Assembly: GCF_000959725.1 (NCBI RefSeq)
Contig: NZ_CP009323.1
Span: forward strand, 3,906,001-3,970,000
Length of the DNA: 64,000 nucleotides
Direction: 5' to 3'
DNA from: Burkholderia gladioli
GTDB taxonomy: Bacteria > Pseudomonadota > Gammaproteobacteria > Burkholderiales > Burkholderiaceae
Shown here: in pieces, positions 16,609 through 24,970 of the stretch
How the letters are laid out: the number at the start of each line of letters is the position of its first letter
Position numbering within the stretch: position 1 is the stretch's first letter
Made by a program: the position numbers and the translations under genes
The notes under the pieces: generated by a model
Databases searched by the model: none
What the model was told of the DNA's origin: nothing
What the model saw: the letters and a program-made list of their open reading frames with translations, nothing else

Positions 16609-16785
16609 ATCCTGATATCGGAAATAAACAGCGGTAGGACGTCGTTTACCGATACGGCCCGGCTACGTCACGCAGCAGCGAGAGGCGAGCAGCCGTTCGA
16701 CAGTGATGCGCTCGTTCTGACTGCTCGCTCAATCGGCTTGAAGGCTCGCCGCGTGCCGTTCAGCGTGGATCGTCTGGGACGGTGA
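16609..16785 (+). pseudogene. possible remnant of a type I secretion ABC transporter (peptidase-C39-like N-terminus)
   Basis: An open frame here reads TARLRHAAARGEQPFDSDAL followed by VLTARSIGLKARRVPFSVDRL and a stop. It resembles the N-terminal peptidase-C39-like domain of HlyB/CyaB-type secretion ATPases (LRHxF...GxPFxxxxLLLAARxLGLKAxxV). The domain is cut off by the TGA and no ATPase follows, so if the match is right this is a decayed fragment. The remainder of the gap 16464-16913 has no other coding signal, only a 7-bp inverted repeat, GAGATAA-N6-TTATCTC, at 16825-16844. Confidence 0.4.
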
Positions 16786-16913
16786 CCATTGAAAGAAGAG
16801 AGTCAGCAGTCACGCAACAGCGGCGAGATAACTTTTCTTATCTCAACGTCACGATCGAACCGACAAACTCGCCCATCGCGAATCGCGCCGATCACGAAGC
16901 CACGCACGCCCCC

Positions 16914-17879
16914 TCACGCCCCGATCGTGAACACCGTGCGCGTGCGGCTATCCGCCTTCGCCCAAACCTCGCCGAGCTGCGCGAGCGGCACCGCCCGCGT
17001 GTCGATCCTCAGCCCCGCGCGCGGCGCGATATCGAGCACCATGCGCAACGCCTCCAGCAACATCGGCATCGGCACACTGCCCATGCCGCTGCCCATCAGC
17101 GTGATCGCGGTGGAGCGCAGCACCGCCGCCGGCAAGGAGATCTCGCCGCCGCCGATCGCGCCGATCTGCACGTAGCGCAGCGCGGCCAGGTCCGGCAGCG
17201 CGCGCGCCGCCGCGCCCAGCAGCGCATGCGCGCTCGGCCCCCAGAGATAGTCGAGCACGATGTCGACGCCGCCCGCGAACTGCTCGCGCAACGCCTCGCC
17301 GAGCGTCTCGTCCTGGCCCAGCGGCACCAGCACGTCGGCGCCCAGCGCCGACAGTTCGCCGAGCGCGGTGGCGTCGCGGCCGGTGGCAATCACCTTGCCC
17401 GCGCCGAGGTACTTGGCGATCTGCACCGCCAGCCGGCCCGACGAGCCCGTCGCGCCGTTGACCAGCACCGTCTCGCCGAATTCGAGCCGCGCGCGCTCCT
17501 TCAGCGCGGCCCAGGAGGACATCGCGGGGATCGCCAGCGCGGCGGCCGTCACGTCGTCGAGCGCGTCGGGCAGCGGCAGGCAATGCGCGTCGCTCACCAG
17601 GGTGCGCTCGGCCATCGCGCCGTGCGGCGCGACCGGGCCGAAGAAATAGACACGTCGTCCGTCGGCGTCGACGCCCGTGCCGTCAACCCCGGCGACGAAG
17701 GGCAGGCCCTGCCCCGCGGTATCCGAGGTGTAATGCACGCCGGCCGCGCGCGAGCGCGTGACGTGGCTCAGCGCCGAGGCGGCGACGCGAATCTCGCGAC
17801 AGCCGGCGCTCGCGCGCGGCGCCTCGAAGTCGCCATACTCGGGCGCCTTGCCGGCCGTTTTCACGATTGCTGCTTTCAT
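16914..17879 (-). CDS. MDR-family zinc-independent NAD(P)H oxidoreductase (quinone reductase-like)
   Basis: This 321-residue protein has the medium-chain dehydrogenase layout. A GroES-like N-terminal domain (MKAAIVKTAGKAPEYGDF, then FVAGVDGTGVDADGRRVYF) precedes a Rossmann domain with VLVNGATGSSGRLAVQIAKYLGAG for NADPH binding. The cysteine cluster of zinc-dependent alcohol dehydrogenases is absent, which points to a quinone or enone reductase. Family members reduce quinones and alpha,beta-unsaturated carbonyls in the cytosol. A small 83-residue gene lies 77 bases upstream on the same strand, and an AraC regulator is divergent from that pair and likely controls it. Confidence 0.88.
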   Translation of the reverse strand: MKAAIVKTAGKAPEYGDFEAPRASAGCREIRVAASALSHVTRSRAAGVHYTSDTAGQGLPFVAGVDGTGVDADGRRVYFFGPVAPHGAMAERTLVSDAHCLPLPDALDDVTAAALAIPAMSSWAALKERARLEFGETVLVNGATGSSGRLAVQIAKYLGAGKVIATGRDATALGELSALGADVLVPLGQDETLGEALREQFAGGVDIVLDYLWGPSAHALLGAAARALPDLAALRYVQIGAIGGGEISLPAAVLRSTAITLMGSGMGSVPMPMLLEALRMVLDIAPRAGLRIDTRAVPLAQLGEVWAKADSRTRTVFTIGA

Positions 17880-17956
17880 GGGGAATTCCTCCGTTCGTTC
17901 CGGACCGCGCCGGATGCGGCACCGGTCCAGTTTGCTTCAATGCGCTTCAGTTGGCT

Positions 17957-18208
17957 TCAGTTGGCCTCGACCCAGGCGCGCAGCGCCGGATCACGAATCT
18001 CGAGCACCTCGAACAGGCCCAGCGCGCGCAGCGCCGGCAGCGCGGCGAGGATGTCGGCGCGCGCCTCGGCACGTTCCGCCCTGCTCGCATCCGGCGTGCC
18101 CAGCACGCGCGCGTTGGCCAGGAACGCGCCGACGGTGCCCTTGCGCACCGTCACGCCAGCCAGCTTGGTTTCGTTTTGCTCGTCGGGCAACAATTGTTCG
18201 GCTCGCAT
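17957..18208 (-). CDS. conserved-looking small protein of unknown function
   Basis: The protein has 83 residues, MRAEQLLPDEQNETKLAGV at the start and FEVLEIRDPALRAWVEAN at the end. The gene has a strong ribosome site (AGGAG with seven bases to the ATG). It is acidic, Ala/Leu-rich, without cysteine or membrane segment, and probably all-helical except for an early VTVRKGTVG strand. No family was recognised. It precedes the MDR oxidoreductase and is divergent from an AraC regulator with a 111-base gap, so the two genes on this strand are probably co-regulated. Confidence 0.75.
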   Translation of the reverse strand: MRAEQLLPDEQNETKLAGVTVRKGTVGAFLANARVLGTPDASRAERAEARADILAALPALRALGLFEVLEIRDPALRAWVEAN

Positions 18209-18319
18209 CGGGTTTCTCCTGTCTGATCGCTGCGGATCTGGTCATCGATGAAAGGCAGTTTATCGAGATACAATCGGCCGAGCTCCGGTATGGAAGCCAA
18301 TCGATACGGAATTTCGGCC

Positions 18320-19117
18320 ATGCGCGATCCCCTGCTCCCCCCACCTCTCGTACTCGAATCGGGCGGACCGTTAGTTGCGGCTGCGGAGTTGACGCAATCC
18401 GTGGCGCGGGAGACCGAGGCGCATCGGCATGCGCGCGGCCAGTTGGTGGGTGCGCTGAGCGGGCTGCTGTCGGTCGGGCTGGAAGCGCAGCAGTGGGTCG
18501 TGCCGGCCACGCACGCGATCTGGGTGCCGCCCCATCACATGCATTCGCTGCGCTCCTACGGGCCGTTCTCGGGCTGGAGCGTGTTCGTCCAGGAGGCGGC
18601 CTGCGCGGCGCTGCCGACCGCGCCGCGCGCGATCCGCACCAACCCGCTGCTGCGCGAGGCGGTGCGACGCGCGGCGACCTGGTCGGGCGGCTCGCTCGGT
18701 CACGACGAGATCCGCATCGCGGAATTGATCCTGGCCGAGATCGCGGCCTCGCCGGCGCAGGCGCTGGGCCTGCCCCGGCCGATCGACGCGCGTCTGGCGA
18801 GGATCGCCGACGCGCTCGCGGCCGACCTGTCGGACACGCGCCGAGCCGAGGATTGGGCGCACTGGGCCGGCATCGCGCCGCGCACGTTGAGCCGGCGCTT
18901 CCTGGAGGAAACCGGCATGAGCTTCGCGCAGTGGCGCCAGCAGGCGCGCGTGCTGCGCGCGCTGGAGCGGCTCGCGGTGGGCACCCCGGTCACCACCATC
19001 GCGCTCGAACTCGGCTACGACAATGTCAGCGCCTTCATCGAGATGTTCCGTCGCGTGCTGGGTGTCACGCCGGGGAAATACGCGGCGGAGTTGCCGCCGC
19101 TGGCCGCGGCCGATTGA
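18320..19117 (+). CDS. AraC-family transcriptional regulator with cupin N-terminus
   Basis: The protein has 265 residues from the ATG at 18320; in-frame ATGs at 18290 and 18248 would extend it. The N-terminal cupin-like domain has ETEAHRHARGQLVGALSG and WVVPATHAIWVPPHHMHSL, the double-histidine ligand-pocket pattern. The C-terminal domain has two helix-turn-helix motifs, WAGIAPRTLSRRFLEETGMS and TTIALELGYDNVSAFIEMF, ending with a VLGVTPGKY signature. Such regulators often control a neighbouring detoxification gene, and here the divergent small-protein/MDR-oxidoreductase pair is the likely target. Confidence 0.9.
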   Translation: MRDPLLPPPLVLESGGPLVAAAELTQSVARETEAHRHARGQLVGALSGLLSVGLEAQQWVVPATHAIWVPPHHMHSLRSYGPFSGWSVFVQEAACAALPTAPRAIRTNPLLREAVRRAATWSGGSLGHDEIRIAELILAEIAASPAQALGLPRPIDARLARIADALAADLSDTRRAEDWAHWAGIAPRTLSRRFLEETGMSFAQWRQQARVLRALERLAVGTPVTTIALELGYDNVSAFIEMFRRVLGVTPGKYAAELPPLAAAD

Positions 19118-19316
19118 GCCGCAGATATCGAGCGCGCCTGTGGCCCGAGCTCCCTGTCACGCAATCACGACGAGAACCCGCGCTTCGTTCCCCCCCTGCC
19201 CACCTGTCGCCCATTCGGCTCACGCCATTCGGGCGCGACTTACAGTCGCCCTGAACCGTTATGAGATGCATGGATTGTTACGATCACGCAGCGATTGGCA
19301 ACGATCGTTTCAAAAT

Positions 19317-19353
19317 CTCGTCAAACAAGAAATATTTAACTTGTTCGAACGAG
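19317..19353. promoter_or_regulatory. long imperfect inverted repeat upstream of the winged-helix gene
   Basis: CTCGTCAAACAAG is followed by ten A/T bases and CTTGTTCGAACGAG, giving arms that pair at about 11 of 13 positions. It lies 34 bases before the ATG of the winged-helix protein in a notably AT-rich stretch. It could be a regulator operator or a leader hairpin. No poly-T tail follows, so it is not a standard terminator. The gap around it (19118-19387) contains no other feature. Confidence 0.5.
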
Positions 19354-19387
19354 ATTCCCTTCATGAAGATTCTCAATGGAGTGAGAC

Positions 19388-19996
19388 ATGAGCAGCAAGA
19401 AGCTGAAGGTGATGCAGGCCCGTCGCGACGCCATTCTCGCCGCCGTCCGGCAACAGCCCGGTGTCACCACCAAGGAGTTGGCCGACATCATCGGCACCCA
19501 TGACGTGAAGCCGGTCTCGAACGCGATGTGGCGGCTGCTGCGCAGCGGCAACATCCTGTCCGAGCAGGTCACGCGCGACGGCGCGCACATGAACGCCTAC
19601 TACCTGCCCGAGCAGATCGACGGCGATTCGGTCGAGCGCGTGAACCAGAAGCTGGTCGACGCCAGCGACGTGGTTCCCGTCAAGCGCGCCGCGCTTCCGG
19701 CGGGCAGCGTCTTCGAGCTGGCGCGCAAGCACAAGCGCAAGACAAACCCGCCGACTCGATCGTCCGGCAAACCCGCCCCCGCATCCGCCAACCTGCCCGC
19801 CGACGCCGCGCCCGCCCCCACGCCCCATCCCGCCATCGATCCCTTCACCTGCGCCATCGCCAGCGACGGCAGCCTGGTCCTGATGCGCGCCGGGCGTATC
19901 GAACTGGCGCTCTCGGATGCGGACACGGCAATCCTCCAGCGCTACCTGGTGAAGCGCATCGCGGCCAATACGCTGCTGGGCGGCATGGCCGGCTGA
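19388..19996 (+). CDS. winged-helix DNA-binding-like protein
   Basis: The protein has 202 residues, with GGAGTGAGAC before the ATG. Residues 8-75 look like a winged helix: ARRDAILAAVRQQPGVTTKE, LADIIGTHDVKPVSNAMWRL and a LLRSGNILSEQVTRDG wing. A basic KHKRKTN stretch and a Pro/Ala-rich linker (about 115-150) follow. The C-terminal 50 residues (FTCAIASDGSLVLMRAGRIELAL, DADTAILQRYLVKR) form a second small domain. It is likely a DNA-binding regulator. Its targets are unknown, but the inverted repeat just upstream suggests self-control. Confidence 0.75.
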   Translation: MSSKKLKVMQARRDAILAAVRQQPGVTTKELADIIGTHDVKPVSNAMWRLLRSGNILSEQVTRDGAHMNAYYLPEQIDGDSVERVNQKLVDASDVVPVKRAALPAGSVFELARKHKRKTNPPTRSSGKPAPASANLPADAAPAPTPHPAIDPFTCAIASDGSLVLMRAGRIELALSDADTAILQRYLVKRIAANTLLGGMAG

Positions 19997-20059
19997 GCCG
20001 ATCGCCGAATCGCATCCCGCCCCTCGAACCCCGTCTTCCGGCGCCCTCGCGGCGCCCCC

Positions 20060-20330
20060 TCAAAACTCCTGCCGCGTCGGCCGGAACACCACCTCGTTGA
20101 TGTCGACGTCCTCCGGCGCCCCGATCACATAGGCCAGCAGGTTCGCGAAGGAATCGGCCGGCAGCGCGATGCCGTAGAACTCGCGCACCGCGGCGGCGAT
20201 ATCGGGCTCGGTGATGCTGTCGGGCAGTTCGGTGTCGATCGCGCCCGGCGAGATCACCGTGGTGCGAATGCCGTAAGGCTTCACCTCCTGGCGCAAACCC
20301 TCCGACAGCATCCTCACCGCCGCCTTGCGA
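20060..20330 (-). pseudogene. C-terminal remnant of a short-chain dehydrogenase/reductase
   Basis: The frame preserves the last 90 residues of an [43 protein letters not shown] and a C-terminus ending [15 protein letters not shown]. The Lys of the YxxxK catalytic pair may survive at the junction (HRKAAV), but the Tyr, the Ser and the whole NAD(P)-binding half are missing. Upstream of the junction the sequence turns into unrelated GC-rich DNA. It is a 5'-truncated, non-functional gene between the winged-helix gene and acvB. Confidence 0.75.
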
Positions 20331-20503
20331 TGAACGGGCTTCAACAATCGGTGAAAAGACAGGATGGGCACGGCACCGAAGCGCCGCTGGAACCCGGATC
20401 GGAAGAAGAACGGCCGCGAGACGGCAAGCGGGATGCCTGCGCGCCTCGCGGTTGAGGCGCCGGGGCGGCCGCCGAGCGCGACCATCGACATGCGTTTTCG
20501 CGC

Positions 20504-21862
20504 TCAGCGCCCCGCCGCGTTCCTGCGCAGCGCGTCGAGGATCTGCCGCTCCAGCGCCAGGTAGTCGCCGCCGAAATGGTGATCGCCGCCGGTCTTGATG
20601 ACCTGGGCGCCGCTGCCGGCCAGCGCCGGGCACAGCGTGTCCTGCTCGGTCGCGCCATAGAAGCACTGCACCTGCTTGAGCGGCAGCTTGTTGAACTCCG
20701 GCCGCACCTGCAGGGCCTGGTCGCTGGCCGGCATGCCGAGCCAGCCCGTCACGCGGATCTGGAAGTCGGCCGAGGGCGCGAAACCAAGCAGCGAGATCAC
20801 CGAAACCTTGTCCTTGAGCGGCTGCGCCAGGCGGTTGTAGGCGAACGGCATCACGTCGGCGCCGAACGAATAGCCGATCAGCGCGACATGCGAGGCGTGC
20901 CAGCGCGCCAGGTAGGTCTGCATCACCCGCGCCAGGTCGTGGCTGGTCTGGGCCGGCGTCTTCTCGCTCCAGAAGTAACGCAGACTGTCCCAGCCGACCA
21001 CCGACACGCCGTCCTTCTGCAGCGCCTCGGCGATGGTCTTGTCGAGATCGCGCCAGCCGCCGTCGCCCGAGATCACGATCGCCAGCAGGCCCTCGCCGGC
21101 GGCCATGCCGCCCGGCCTGGCGGGCAACTCGACCAGCGGCAGGTCGGACACGTCGAGCTCGTCGGCGCTGCCGTCGCGCAGATGCGGCGCGAGCAGCGAC
21201 ACCAGGCGCGCGGCGTCGCCCGTCGCGGCGCTGTCGACGAAACCGGGCGTCTTGCGGCGGCTCACGGTCGGGTCCGGCGGGCACATCCTGAAGCGCGCGT
21301 CGAGCGTGGCGGCAGGCGCCACCGTCACCGCGCCCGAGATGGTGTTCTCCGGCGCCTGCGCCAGCACCTGGCGCGCCAGCGCGCCGCCCTGGCCGATGCC
21401 GGCCACGATCGGCGCGAAGTAGCGCGAGGTCTTCAACTGCCGTTCGAGCTGGTGGCCAACCGCCTCGGCGTCGCCCACCAGCTGATGGCAGCTTTCCTTG
21501 TCCCTGGCGAGATTCGCGGCATAACGCGCGGTATCGACGCCGACCGTCAGCGCGCCGGCCTTGGCCAGCGCCTCGGCGGTGGCCTGGTCGGCCGCGCTCC
21601 AGCCGCCCGCCGCCGAATACAGCACCACGAAACCATGCACGTCGCCCTCGGGCCGCACCACGCTCACCTCGCCGTAGCGCCCGCCGGGCATCCTGCCCAT
21701 CCTGCCGACCAGGGTGGCCGGCTGCGAGGCGGCGCTCGCCGCCGTGGCCTTGTCGGCGAGCTTGCCGCCCGCCTTGCCCGATTCCGCCGCACCGGCGCCC
21801 GCGACCTGCACCAGCATCATGCCGGCGGCCACCGCCGCCCGGCCCCAACCATTCCACTTCAT
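20504..21862 (-). CDS. acvB: AcvB/VirJ-family periplasmic lysyl-phosphatidylglycerol hydrolase
   Basis: The protein has 452 residues from the ATG at 21862, with a signal peptide ending near AGAGAAES. Two alpha/beta-hydrolase-like halves follow. The first has VAGIGQGGALARQVL in place of a GxSxG, so it looks inactive. The second has VIGDGG-type (IVISGDGGWRDLDKTIAE) and ALIGYSFGADVMPF motifs with the serine nucleophile, and a late histidine in TGGDHHFGG. In Agrobacterium, AcvB hydrolyses lysyl-phosphatidylglycerol in the periplasm and is co-transcribed with the synthase lpiA; the same order, with a four-base ATGA overlap, is seen here. It likely trims or balances the positive membrane charge made by the upstream gene. 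Confidence 0.9.
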   Translation of the reverse strand: MKWNGWGRAAVAAGMMLVQVAGAGAAESGKAGGKLADKATAASAASQPATLVGRMGRMPGGRYGEVSVVRPEGDVHGFVVLYSAAGGWSAADQATAEALAKAGALTVGVDTARYAANLARDKESCHQLVGDAEAVGHQLERQLKTSRYFAPIVAGIGQGGALARQVLAQAPENTISGAVTVAPAATLDARFRMCPPDPTVSRRKTPGFVDSAATGDAARLVSLLAPHLRDGSADELDVSDLPLVELPARPGGMAAGEGLLAIVISGDGGWRDLDKTIAEALQKDGVSVVGWDSLRYFWSEKTPAQTSHDLARVMQTYLARWHASHVALIGYSFGADVMPFAYNRLAQPLKDKVSVISLLGFAPSADFQIRVTGWLGMPASDQALQVRPEFNKLPLKQVQCFYGATEQDTLCPALAGSGAQVIKTGGDHHFGGDYLALERQILDALRRNAAGR

Positions 21863-24447
21863 GAACGCCGACCTCCTGCCAGCAAGGACAGATCGGCCAG
21901 CGTGACGAACACGCCGACCGAACCGGAAGCCGCCAGATAACGCGGCTCCCATTGCGGCTCGAACTTGCTCTTGAAGGCGCGCAAGCCGCGGAAATTGTAG
22001 AAACGCCCGCCGAAGCGCCAGACGATGCGGCCCAGGCGGTGCCAGAGCGAGGACATCGGCGCCGAGCCCATGCCCGAGAACGGCGCCATGCCGAGGCTCA
22101 GGCGCCGGAAGCCGGCCTCCTTCAGGTGCAGGGCGAGCTGCGTGAACAGGTACTCCATCGCGTAGGGCGAGGCCTCGGGCACGTGGCGCATCACGCCCAC
22201 CGTCGCGTCGGTATTGAGATCGGTGGTCATGAAGGTGACGAAGGCCACCGGTTCGTCGTTCTGGCGCACCAGCATCACCGACTGGGTGGCCAGGTAGCCG
22301 TCGTGGAAGGCGGCGATCGAGAAGCTCTTCTCGCGCGCGTCGCGGCTGTCGAGCCAGTCGTCGGAGATTTCGCGCAACAGCGGCAGCATCCCGGGCACCG
22401 CCTGTGGCGGGATCACCTCGACCGACATCGCGTCGCGATCGGCGCGCCGCAGGGCGTAGCGCAGGTGCGAGCGGTTCGAGCCCTTCAGGTCGAAACGATC
22501 GAGCGCGATGTGCGCCTCCTCGCCGAGCTTGACCAGGGTGAGGCCGGCGTCGAGATAGAGCGGCAGCGCCTCGGCGCGCACCTGGTAGAAGGCGGCGCGC
22601 CCGCCGTGCGCGTGCGCGCGCAGGATGAAGTCGTTGATCAGCCCGGCCCATTCGTCGCGCGGGCCAACCGGGTCGTAGAGCGCGGCCCAGGTGCGGCCGT
22701 GCTTGGCGTACATCAGGAAGGCCTCGCGCGAGGGCGAGAACAGGAAGCTCTTGTCGCCCATCAGCGCCAGGCCCACGTCGCTGCGGTCCTGGGCGCGGAT
22801 GATGCGCGCCGCGTCGGCCAGGTCCTGCGGCTCGGGCATCACGAAGCGGCCGGCGGCCGGGCGCAGCAGTTGCCAGAGCGAGGCCATCGCGGCGAACACG
22901 CCGGCCGCGAGGGTGGCGCGCAGCGCCCGCGAGGCGCGCTCGTCGAACGAGAAGGTCGACCAGATCTCGCGCGTGTAGGGCACGTCGCGGAACGCGAACA
23001 GCAGCACCCAGACGGCCAGCATCAGCACCAGCGCGACCGACATGAACCAGCCGATCGTGAAGGGCTCGGCGAACAGCGAGGAATGGCGATTGAAGCGGCG
23101 CCGCGACACCAGCAGCAGCACCAGCAGCGCGACCAGCACGCCGGCCTCGACGAAGGCCAGGCCCTTGGAGAAGGACAGCGCGAGGCTCGCCAGCGTGAGG
23201 CCCAGCGCCATCCACCAGGCGGCGTCGAGGCGGCGCAGCAGGCCGCGCGCGACGAACAGCAGCGACACGCCGAGCACGCTGCAAAGCACCTGCGAGCCTT
23301 CCATCACCCACAGAGGCACCACGTTGCGCAGCACCGCGATGCGCTGCCAGAAGGCCGGCGTGGCGCCCGAGATCACCAGCATGCCGCCCACCGCGAAGGT
23401 GACCAGGCCGAGGAACAGCGGCGCGAGCTGCGAGACCTGGGCGGCCTGGGCCGACACGAAGCGATGGCCGATCGCGCGCCCCTCGAACACGGTCAGCAGC
23501 CCGGCCGACAGCACCAGCGGCACGCCGAAATAGATCGCGCGATAGGCGATCAGGGCAGCCAGCATCGAAGTGGGCGGCACCGCGCTGCCGAGCGTGAAGG
23601 CCATCGCCGCCTCGAACACGCCGATCCCGCCCGGCGTATGGCCGATCATGCCGAGCAGCAGCGCGCCCGAGTAGACGGTGATGAAGGTGACGAAGCCGAT
23701 ATGGCCGTGCGGCAGCAGCGACCACAGCGCGAGGCCGGCGGCCACCACGTCGATCACCGCGAACAGCAACTGGCCGAGCAGGTCGCGACGCGCCGGGATG
23801 TCGAAGGAGAGCCAGCGCCAGCGCGAGCGGATCTCGCGCGGGGCCTTGCCGCAAAGCGCCACCAGCGCGGCCAGCAGCACCAGCACCAGCGCGCCGCCGG
23901 CGCGCAGCCAGCCGGGCCCGACCGGCAGCATCGCGGCCAGCGCCGTCGAGCCGCCCAGCATGCCGAGCGCCGTCATGCCGACGATGCCCAGCGCCAGGGT
24001 GGCGCCCATGAAGACGGTCATGCGGCCGATCTGGGCGGCGCTCACGCCCGAGGCGCCGTACACGCGCACCCGCACCGCGCCGCCGGTCAGCGCGCCGAAG
24101 CCGGTGGCGTTGCCCAGCGCGGTGCCGGCGATGGTGCCGATCCACAGCGGGATGCGCGGCACCGAGGCGCCGACGTAGCGCAGCCCGATCGCGTCGCGCG
24201 CGACCAGGGCCACGTAGCTGAGCGCGGTGGCGCCGAGCGCGCCGGCCCATTCGCCGAGCGTGAGGTGGCGCAGGTTGCGGATCACCGACTTGTAGTCGAC
24301 GGTCTCCGACAGGTGCTGGAACACGAACAGCAAGGCGATGCCGATGCCGAGCGCGAGCAGCGGCGACATGAGGCGGTCGAGCCGCAAGGTCTGGCGAACG
24401 CGCGCGAAAGCCTGCGCCGCGCGCCGCGGTAAATCACTAGAAGACAT
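21859..24447 (-). CDS. lpiA: bifunctional lysyl-phosphatidylglycerol synthase/flippase (MprF/LpiA)
   Basis: This 862-residue membrane protein has the full MprF length. The N-terminal part (about residues 25-520) holds a dozen or more membrane helices of the flippase domain, including TVDYKSVIRNLRHLTLGEWA. The C-terminal cytosolic domain (about 540-855, DUF2156) transfers lysine from Lys-tRNA to phosphatidylglycerol; visible motifs are GDKSFLFSPSREAFLMY, GSNRSHLRYALRRADRD and MEYLFTQLALHLKEAGF. The product lowers membrane negative charge and protects against cationic peptides and acid. It precedes acvB with a four-base overlap. Its own promoter should lie in the 523-base gap to its right. Confidence 0.93.
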   Translation of the reverse strand: MSSSDLPRRAAQAFARVRQTLRLDRLMSPLLALGIGIALLFVFQHLSETVDYKSVIRNLRHLTLGEWAGALGATALSYVALVARDAIGLRYVGASVPRIPLWIGTIAGTALGNATGFGALTGGAVRVRVYGASGVSAAQIGRMTVFMGATLALGIVGMTALGMLGGSTALAAMLPVGPGWLRAGGALVLVLLAALVALCGKAPREIRSRWRWLSFDIPARRDLLGQLLFAVIDVVAAGLALWSLLPHGHIGFVTFITVYSGALLLGMIGHTPGGIGVFEAAMAFTLGSAVPPTSMLAALIAYRAIYFGVPLVLSAGLLTVFEGRAIGHRFVSAQAAQVSQLAPLFLGLVTFAVGGMLVISGATPAFWQRIAVLRNVVPLWVMEGSQVLCSVLGVSLLFVARGLLRRLDAAWWMALGLTLASLALSFSKGLAFVEAGVLVALLVLLLVSRRRFNRHSSLFAEPFTIGWFMSVALVLMLAVWVLLFAFRDVPYTREIWSTFSFDERASRALRATLAAGVFAAMASLWQLLRPAAGRFVMPEPQDLADAARIIRAQDRSDVGLALMGDKSFLFSPSREAFLMYAKHGRTWAALYDPVGPRDEWAGLINDFILRAHAHGGRAAFYQVRAEALPLYLDAGLTLVKLGEEAHIALDRFDLKGSNRSHLRYALRRADRDAMSVEVIPPQAVPGMLPLLREISDDWLDSRDAREKSFSIAAFHDGYLATQSVMLVRQNDEPVAFVTFMTTDLNTDATVGVMRHVPEASPYAMEYLFTQLALHLKEAGFRRLSLGMAPFSGMGSAPMSSLWHRLGRIVWRFGGRFYNFRGLRAFKSKFEPQWEPRYLAASGSVGVFVTLADLSLLAGGRRS

Positions 24448-24970
24448 GAAATCTGAGGATCAGGCTGGAACCTGTCGCGAGTTTGACGCTACCGTCGTTA
24501 CCATCGTGTTGCGGCCGCGCCCCGAACGCGGACTTCGCTTGCCGTGATGGCCGGCCAGGCCGGTATCAGGGCCCGGCAGTCTACCGGAGCGACATTACAA
24601 AATGGTTCGCCGCAGCCGCCAGGCTTCTGACGATGCTCCGAAAAACCGCTTCGGCACGCGCGAACCCCATCGCACGTCTGTCGTCAGGAGATTGCGCATG
24701 ATACTGGAAAAGCGCCGCGAAAAACCTCGCGGCAACTACGTAAAGGCAAGCCCCTAGCGGGTTTTCACGGAACCGGCGAAATTGCCCGGCAGCAGCAACG
24801 GCGGCGTTTCGGGTTCCGAACCATCCAGGGATTCGCAGGAATCCGAAGCGCAAGCGTTTGCGGCGCCGAGCTTACTGAAATATTTCGAATAATCGACATC
24901 GGTATTTCAATCCCCTCGCCCTGCAGGGGTATTCGAAAGCCGCGGGTTCGCCGGGCGCGCAGCCGCCCGC
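24448..24970. other. intergenic region upstream of lpiA
   Basis: This 523-base stretch separates lpiA from the FkbM methyltransferase gene, both read on the minus strand. It must contain the lpiA promoter and the 3' end of the FkbM transcript. A 10-bp palindrome GAAATATTTC is seen near 24876 in an AT-rich patch. No convincing gene, tRNA or strong terminator was found. Confidence 0.5.

Noticed and set aside
16825..16844. GAGATAA-N6-TTATCTC as an intrinsic terminator
   Set aside because: The stem is short and AT-rich and there is no T-tract.
20504..24250. A 1248-codon open frame on the minus strand
   Set aside because: Its first 790 codons run out of frame through lpiA and are Arg/Gly/Ala-rich noise. 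Only the last 452 codons are the acvB gene.
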